From assembly GCA_947579665.1 (NCBI GenBank), contig OX388349.1, forward strand, positions 42,417,854 through 42,481,853: 64,000 nucleotides of DNA. Direction: 5' to 3'. The DNA comes from Sympetrum striolatum. Its lineage: Eukaryota; Arthropoda; Insecta; Odonata; Libellulidae. A program made the position numbers and the translations under genes. Numbering within the stretch: position 1 is the stretch's first letter; every line of letters begins with the position of its first letter. Positions 59,313 through 64,000 of the stretch are shown piece after piece. The notes beneath the pieces were generated by a model, which was not told where the DNA came from, made no database searches, and worked only from the letters and a program-made list of their open reading frames with translations.

Positions 59313-59529
59313 TGTATTTTTATAAATTATTGTATTAAAAGTAATTATATTGTATTAGACTCGCAAGGATATTTATCAAGAAACTTTTATTTAGAAGAAT
59401 AATCATACAGTGCGTACAGAATTACAGACAGGTAGAATAATTCAACGATAAATTATTCTTAGATTCGAAAGCAGATATTTATTCAGAGAAAATAAATCTC
59501 TTCTTCTAAAAATTCTTCGATCGGATATC
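59313..59529. other. AT-rich spacer
   Basis: Nothing recognised. Confidence 0.35.
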
Positions 59530-59905
59530 ATTACGTGCAGGGAATCGAACGCGGGACTGCATTGATCAAAGTCAAGCGGGCAATGTTGGGAATCTCATCA
59601 CCATTTCTAAATCTAAGTGTGACAGCATTCTGATCTACCCGTCTTTGAGAGCGAATGAGCGGTGGCGGTAACTCGTTGCCTAACATTATATCAATTTCTG
59701 GGAACTGCGATAAGTGAAGAAGCGAAACCAAAACGAACCGCACCACCTAAAGAGACTCAGTGGCCAGTAAGTGCCAACAGCTCCAGCGAAATAGGCGAAT
59801 GTTCTTCCCCACCTCTTCGTTAGTTCTGAAAGTCACCACTTCGTATGCTCTAGGGTGCGACCGTTAAAATCGGAAATCCTCAAGCGCTACAGCAGCCTTA
59901 AAATG
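59530..59905 (-). mobile_element. Probable dispersed repeat with tRNA-like promoter
   Basis: On the minus strand the B-box GTTCGATTCCC lies at 59550-59540, with an A-box-like TGGTGATGAG about 45 nt upstream. The upstream end carries the 19-mer shared with 57931-57949. It is GC-richer than the surroundings. The A/B boxes lie at the 3' part of the segment, so the SINE may be only 59530-59610 and the 19-mer a separate repeat. Confidence 0.4.
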
Positions 59906-60520
59906 GTTACCATTAAAGGATGTTAATGAGAGCTATACAGAGGTGATTATAAAGTTTTAAGAAATTTTTTTATTGAAAATGAGTTTGTCAGCAGAAAAAA
60001 CTACACTAGGTATTATTACATTTTTCAATTAAAAAAGATTTAAAGACAGAAACTGGGAAATTTTCTCAAAGACTAATCGAAAAAGTTTTATGCTCAACTC
60101 AGCATATTAATATTCATAGAACTCTTAATAAAACAAATATTCATAAATGTAATATTACTGTTTCATCTTTCAGTTTACAAAGGGAAGATTTTTGATGAAA
60201 ATTTAGAAGCGCAAATGGGCTATATAACTCATAATCGAGAAGCAATTTAAGCTATAATTTTATATTCAAATAGTTCCTTAACGCTATTTAATCTTTCATT
60301 TTTTGTGGAAGTATTAAAACCAGAATGATACCTTCCTATAGTATGTGGACTCCCACGGGATAAATTTGGTGGATAAAACATCCATTAAAAATTCTCATCG
60401 TTAAATACTATCATCACTTTTTGAGCAGAACAAGGACCAAAAGGAACATAAAATGAAGCTGAGGACGGATTATGAATGCAGATCGCAATAAATTTCACTT
60501 TTGAGCAGATTAAACGCGTT
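59906..60520. other. AT-rich spacer
   Basis: Nothing recognised. Confidence 0.35.
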
Positions 60521-61850
60521 CTTGTTACATTCCACTCCGTTTTCGCTACCCTCTCTTAGCACTTCCGCGGTGACCTTAGCTTTTCTTTTAACACATGCCA
60601 CTTATGAAATATCGCCTCTTAGATTCCCAGTTTCGATATGAGCATGATAAGCGGCGCCCATTATCATAACATATCGAGGGAAACCGTGTTTCGCCCCAAC
60701 GATTCACGATTGGAGCGGCAAATATTTCAATCCCATCCCGGGAATAACGTTCTCCATGAAAAGTTATGATCGGCACCGGTTTTATATCCTCTGAGGCGCG
60801 AGTGATTTAATGTTAGCGCTATTACGCCCCTGCTACTCTCTCTCTCTCTCTCTCTGATTTCGGTAGGAGGAAAAGAGACCAAAGGCCTCCAAGGACGCCC
60901 ACCTCCGATTTTATAGTTCGATCTCCTCAAAAACAAGCCACGGATCACGAGGACAAAGTTCGCCGCCGACTCCCTCCGTTGGGGGTTCCTCCATTTTTTA
61001 TACCCACCATAAACGCCTTGATTCTTAGGCTTGATGGTTTCGGTAGGTGATAAGATAGGCCCAGAGCGGGTCCCATGATCGATTGGTGAAAACTTCGTCC
61101 CGTAGATGAAAGATCCCCTTTCTTTTGCCCCCGTCAAATATCCGGGAGATGTGATAGATAGCGTAAGCAGTCGGGGTGCGAACACATGGCCTTGTGGACA
61201 CGAGGATGTGGTAAGGAGCCTTCGGGAGGAGCCAGAAGCGAGGTCAGAGCTCGCTGTCCTTAATTCCCTCGACAATAAAACAAACAGAGATTCGAATCAC
61301 TCCTGGTTTAATTTATCGAGGCAAACAAAACGATCCGGGAAAAATGTTTGCGTCGAGTTGGTTCTCTTTGATTCGAGGCTCTTGGCTGTCGCCACCTCCA
61401 CCCTACTCATCTAGGGCACTGGATGGTCTTATGAAAGGTTTACAGCCACATGAATTATTTCGGTATCATCATGACGTTCGCCCACAGGCCTTCTCGATTT
61501 TCGCTTTATTATTGTGGATTTACGTCCAAGTCACGATTAGACCATTTGAAACTGTTCGCTTAGGTTACGGCTACATATTCGTGCACGCAATTTTTCAGGC
61601 TTTGCGCGAAATAAATTATGAGTTTATTTTTATGGGTTCGCTCTCGCCGAGTTTAATGGTTCATCTTTCCGCGCTCTAATTATCCGTTAAAGGCTCAAAT
61701 TGTGAGAACTTTTATAATCAGCCTATGACCACGAGTTTTCAGATCGTACGGTAAGGAATGGCTCTCAAATGTTCTCGAGATCGGATATTCGGTTTGAAGG
61801 TGACCCTTCCGAGAATTAACAATTCCTCGTTAGGCAATCTTGCAGTAAAA
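60521..61850. other. GC-richer non-coding block 25
   Basis: Holds the window's longest frame (182 codons, 61275-60727, -) and opposing + frames of 102-111 codons. None has recognisable domains, and the minus frame crosses a CT microsatellite, giving RERERES. I treat them as chance frames. Confidence 0.4.
60836..60855. repeat. (CT)n microsatellite
   Basis: About 20 bp of perfect CT repeat. Confidence 0.9.
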
Positions 61851-61891
61851 ATTTAGAACCATTAAAATTATAATAATAGTAATCGTCTTTA

Positions 61892-61916
61892 TATAATAAT
61901 AATAATAATAATAAAT
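61892..61916. repeat. (AAT)n tail of minus-strand LINE
   Basis: A TTA-repeat tail on the minus strand, bracketed by two copies of AAAGACGATT (minus strand, ending near 61914 and 61881). It looks like a duplicated 3' tail of the adjacent LINE. Confidence 0.75.
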
Positions 61917-62672
61917 CGTCTTTATTTGGGCGAGATTGAGACTTAAAAGTCTCTTCTTCCATCTAACCCATCGTCATTAATTATGAAATTAGAAGAAGAA
62001 AAAATTAGAAGAATTGTGGATATAAAAACCTAAGAGATTCTTAGGGAAAAAAATCCACTGCAGGAAAACACCCACGAGGAAGGGGGGTGTGAAAAACCTG
62101 CGCAAACCTACCGATAGTAATAGCTAAAAGATAAGAGAAGAGAAAAACATTCAAAAATAAATAAATACACTACCAATAAGTACTTACATGCGATACATAA
62201 ATAAGAATCAGTTAACATTTAAACAGAGATAGCAATATACAAAGTAACATAAAAAACAAAATAGAAAAACAAGGAAAACGTACATTATCAGGAAAAATAA
62301 AAGAATATTATAAAAAAACAGTATCAAAATAATGCATACAGTATGTACTAGTCAAAATTTTATATAACATTGACATTTAGGTAAGTAAGGAAAAAATAGA
62401 AATAATAATAAATAAAAAAAATAAACAGATGAGAATTATTAGGTATAAAGACAGAATAGTTATGTACAAAGACATAGAAAGCATCTTATGCGTTGAGAGG
62501 AAGAGCAGGAGCAACATCAGTATGTATGGAATAGAGGAGATTTCTTTTCATTGCTGATTGCATTGATGCATTTCGTGTCAGAGCATTTATAGGAAAGATT
62601 TAAGCAAGGATAGAGGAGTAAAATAAGGTGATTCAGTGAATGCATATTGAAAGAAAGGAGTAGTGTGGCTTT
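61917..62672 (-). mobile_element. LINE 3' UTR with terminal hairpin (copy 1)
   Basis: About 760 nt downstream of the reverse-transcriptase stop codon at 62673-62675. It ends on the minus strand with GGTTAGATGGAAGAAGAGAC, a stem GAGACT/AGTCTC (61953-61948 with 61943-61938), AATCTCGCCCAAATAAAGACG and the TTA tail. It realigns with 62958-63455 over about 450 bp (shared CCACTGCAGGAAAACACC, AACCTACCGATAGTAATA and TAATGCATACAGTAT). Confidence 0.85.
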
Positions 62673-62954
62673 TTAATTCGGAAGTCTATCTAGCTGAAGG
62701 TAATCAAGGCACTTTCTCTTGAAAGAATGAGAGGACACAGAGAGCTTGATATAAGCCGGAAGAGCATTCCATAGCTTGCTTGCAGTTACGATATAAGAGT
62801 TGTGGAATGTTTCAGTTCGGTGGTGAGGGATAAGTAGTTTTTTGCATCCTCGTGTGTTACGGTTATGTACTGAATCAAAACTTACAAATTCGTTTGCGAT
62901 GTATTCGGGAGTATGTGTGTGTAGGATGTTGTAGAATGAACAAAGAATGTGTAG
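62673..62954 (-). pseudogene. LINE reverse-transcriptase ORF, C-terminal 93 codons
   Basis: An uninterrupted minus-strand frame of 93 codons ends at TAA (62675-62673). It contains RGCKKLLIPHHRTETFHNSY at about residues 35-54 and TASKLWNALPAYIK at about 57-70, then a basic SFKRKCLDYL. The S(Y)..A..LWN.LP pattern with following SFK.+L is the usual end of polyproteins of CR1/Jockey/L2-type LINEs. The catalytic reverse-transcriptase domain itself is missing: the frame hits a stop at 62957-62955, where the second LINE copy's 3' end begins. The element is 5'-truncated or interrupted and cannot move on its own. The exact clade cannot be assigned from this segment. Confidence 0.8.
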
Positions 62955-62957
62955 CTA

Positions 62958-63455
62958 TATGGGCAAGATTGAGACTGAAAGTCTCTTCTTCCATCCAGAC
63001 CATCTTCATTAATTATAGAATAATTAAATTATGAGAAAAAATTGAAGAATCGTGGATGTAAAAAAGCCTAAAAAATTCTCAGGGATAAAATCCACTGCAG
63101 GAAAACACCTACAAAGAAGTGGGGTGTGAAAAACCTGCGTAAACCTACCGATAGTAATAACTAAAAGATGAGAAAAAAAACATGGAAAAATAAAGAAATA
63201 CACTACCAGTAAGTACTTGCATGCGATACATAAATAAGAATCAGTTAACATTTTAAAAATATAGCAATATACAATATAACGAAAAACAAACAAATAAGGG
63301 AAACGTACATGGATTTTCATCCACAAGGTACAAAATGAGACGAAAATAATGCATGATAAAAAACATTATCGAAATAATGCATACAGTATATATTAGCCAA
63401 AATTGCATGCAACATAGACATTTAGGTAACTCTAAATAAGAAAAAAAGAAATATA
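62958..63455 (-). mobile_element. LINE 3' UTR (copy 2), adjacent to or inserted into copy 1
   Basis: On the minus strand it ends GGAAGAAGAGACT, a stem GAGACT/AGTCTC (62985-62980 with 62976-62971), AATCTTGCCCATATAG. It lies head to tail with copy 1, and its 3' end abuts the open reverse-transcriptase frame. It has an extra 30-40 nt near 63312 relative to copy 1. It carries no ORF. Confidence 0.8.
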
Positions 63456-63463
63456 GTCTTGAT
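63456..63463. repeat. 8-bp target-site duplication, left
   Basis: GTCTTGAT, repeated exactly at 63717-63724. Confidence 0.95.
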
Positions 63464-63716
63464 CAGGGACGGATCTAGAAAAAATTTTTGGGGGGGTCCG
63501 ATCGAAAAATTTTAAAATAAAAGATACTTCGTCTTTCACTAAACGTGACGTTAGAATTGTGTTAGACAAACTAGAATTTTTTCGCTAGTGATTACTTATT
63601 AAATCGTGTGTTTATTTGCGTTATTTGAGTTTCATTTTCGAAAAATAGGCACAAGTGATATTTCGGGGGGGGGGGGGGTCCGGACCCCCTGGACCACCCC
63701 CCTGGATCCGTCCCTG
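63464..63716. mobile_element. hAT-type MITE, 253 bp
   Basis: Terminal inverted repeats CAGGGACGGATC (63464-63475) and GATCCGTCCCTG (63705-63716) match perfectly over 12 bp and approximately further in. The exact 8-bp target duplication GTCTTGAT is the hallmark of the hAT superfamily, whose ends typically start CAGNG. There is no transposase frame. A 14-G run lies at 63665-63678, and subterminal G/C-rich runs mirror each other. The intact duplication suggests fairly recent insertion, later than the LINE sequence it interrupts or abuts. Confidence 0.95.
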
Positions 63717-63724
63717 GTCTTGAT
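63717..63724. repeat. 8-bp target-site duplication, right
   Basis: GTCTTGAT, identical to 63456-63463. Confidence 0.95.
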
Positions 63725-64000
63725 CACAGAACCAATATAAATGTATAAATAGGAAAATAAAATAATTTTACAAGGGAATCTTTATTTAAGAGGATAAAAC
63801 ATAATGCAAGTATATGAGCTGTTTATATAGACTTTTATCTATGAAATACCACCAAATAACGCTATGCCAAGTTTTTTGCATCTTCATGCTTACACGCGCC
63901 TCAATTTTCAACACTTTTGCATGATTTTTCATCCACAAGATCAACTCCGAAACTTATTATGGTTACTTGTAAGATATTGTCTCATTATTACCTTATGCTA
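63725..64000. other. AT-rich sequence, possibly continuing LINE copy 2
   Basis: The phrase TTTTCATCCACAAG near 63929 also occurs inside copy 2 near 63315, so some of this may belong to the same element. No reverse-transcriptase frame is visible before the window ends. Confidence 0.35.

Noticed and set aside
60727..61275. 182-codon minus-strand open frame, longest in the window
   Set aside because: It passes through a CT microsatellite (RERERES), overlaps opposing frames, and contains no recognisable domain. GC-rich blocks here produce such frames by chance.
1..64000. CRISPR arrays, operons, rRNA genes or a functional tRNA gene
   Set aside because: No regularly spaced short repeats, no bacterial gene layout, no rRNA-like conserved segments. 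tRNA-like segments all fail to fold as full cloverleaves and fit SINE heads instead.

Overview
This window looks like nuclear DNA of an arthropod, most likely an insect. It is AT-rich, has no operons, ribosome-binding sites or long open frames, and carries tRNA-derived SINEs, LINE (non-LTR retrotransposon) 3' ends, hAT-type MITEs, a mariner-like relic and Penelope-type hammerhead motifs. I recognise no host protein-coding gene. The longest open frame (182 codons) resembles nothing I know, and most open frames are chance products or TE relics. It reads as a large intron or an intergenic desert. The species cannot be named from this sequence alone.

Layout. AT-rich spacers alternate with about 25 non-coding blocks of 0.3-1.7 kb that are visibly richer in GC and CpG (for example 1641-2545, 3501-4640, 7961-9310, 10921-11820, 16681-17470, 25261-26180, 33451-35170, 42761-43560, 47901-49480, 60521-61850). 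The blocks carry no consistent coding frame. They could be conserved regulatory DNA or remnants of old repeats; the sequence alone cannot decide. The block at 11280-11740 is the most CpG- and GC-box-rich and is the best candidate for a promoter or CpG island.

Mobile DNA is the best-supported content. (1) One LINE family has 3' ends at about 1291-1344 (+, most divergent), 44245-44470 (-), 45981-46046 (+), 61892-62954 (-) and 62958-63455 (-). Each has a terminal stem-loop just before an AATAAAG-like tail, and stem bases change in compensating pairs between copies. The 61892-62954 copy keeps the last 93 codons of a reverse transcriptase ORF, including SKLWNALP. (2) A 253-bp hAT MITE with a perfect 8-bp target duplication lies next to or inside the second of those adjacent copies. 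(3) A Penelope-type hammerhead ribozyme with an intact core lies at 52067-52110 (-), and degenerate or palindromic relatives lie at 7828-7945, 15407-15450, 22456-22486 and 46660-46700. (4) A 316-bp-period satellite, followed by a CA microsatellite and a terminal palindrome, fills 19749-21443. (5) A 122-bp insertion flanked by a 13-bp target duplication ends in a perfect 34-bp hairpin (42414-42536). (6) Several tRNA-derived SINEs occur, including a directly repeated pair at 30478-30925.

The elements do not form a pathway. They show repeated insertion, nesting and decay in a non-coding region. The items most worth pursuing are the hammerhead motif, the co-varying LINE 3' hairpins, the hairpin insertion with target duplication, and the identity of the GC-rich blocks.
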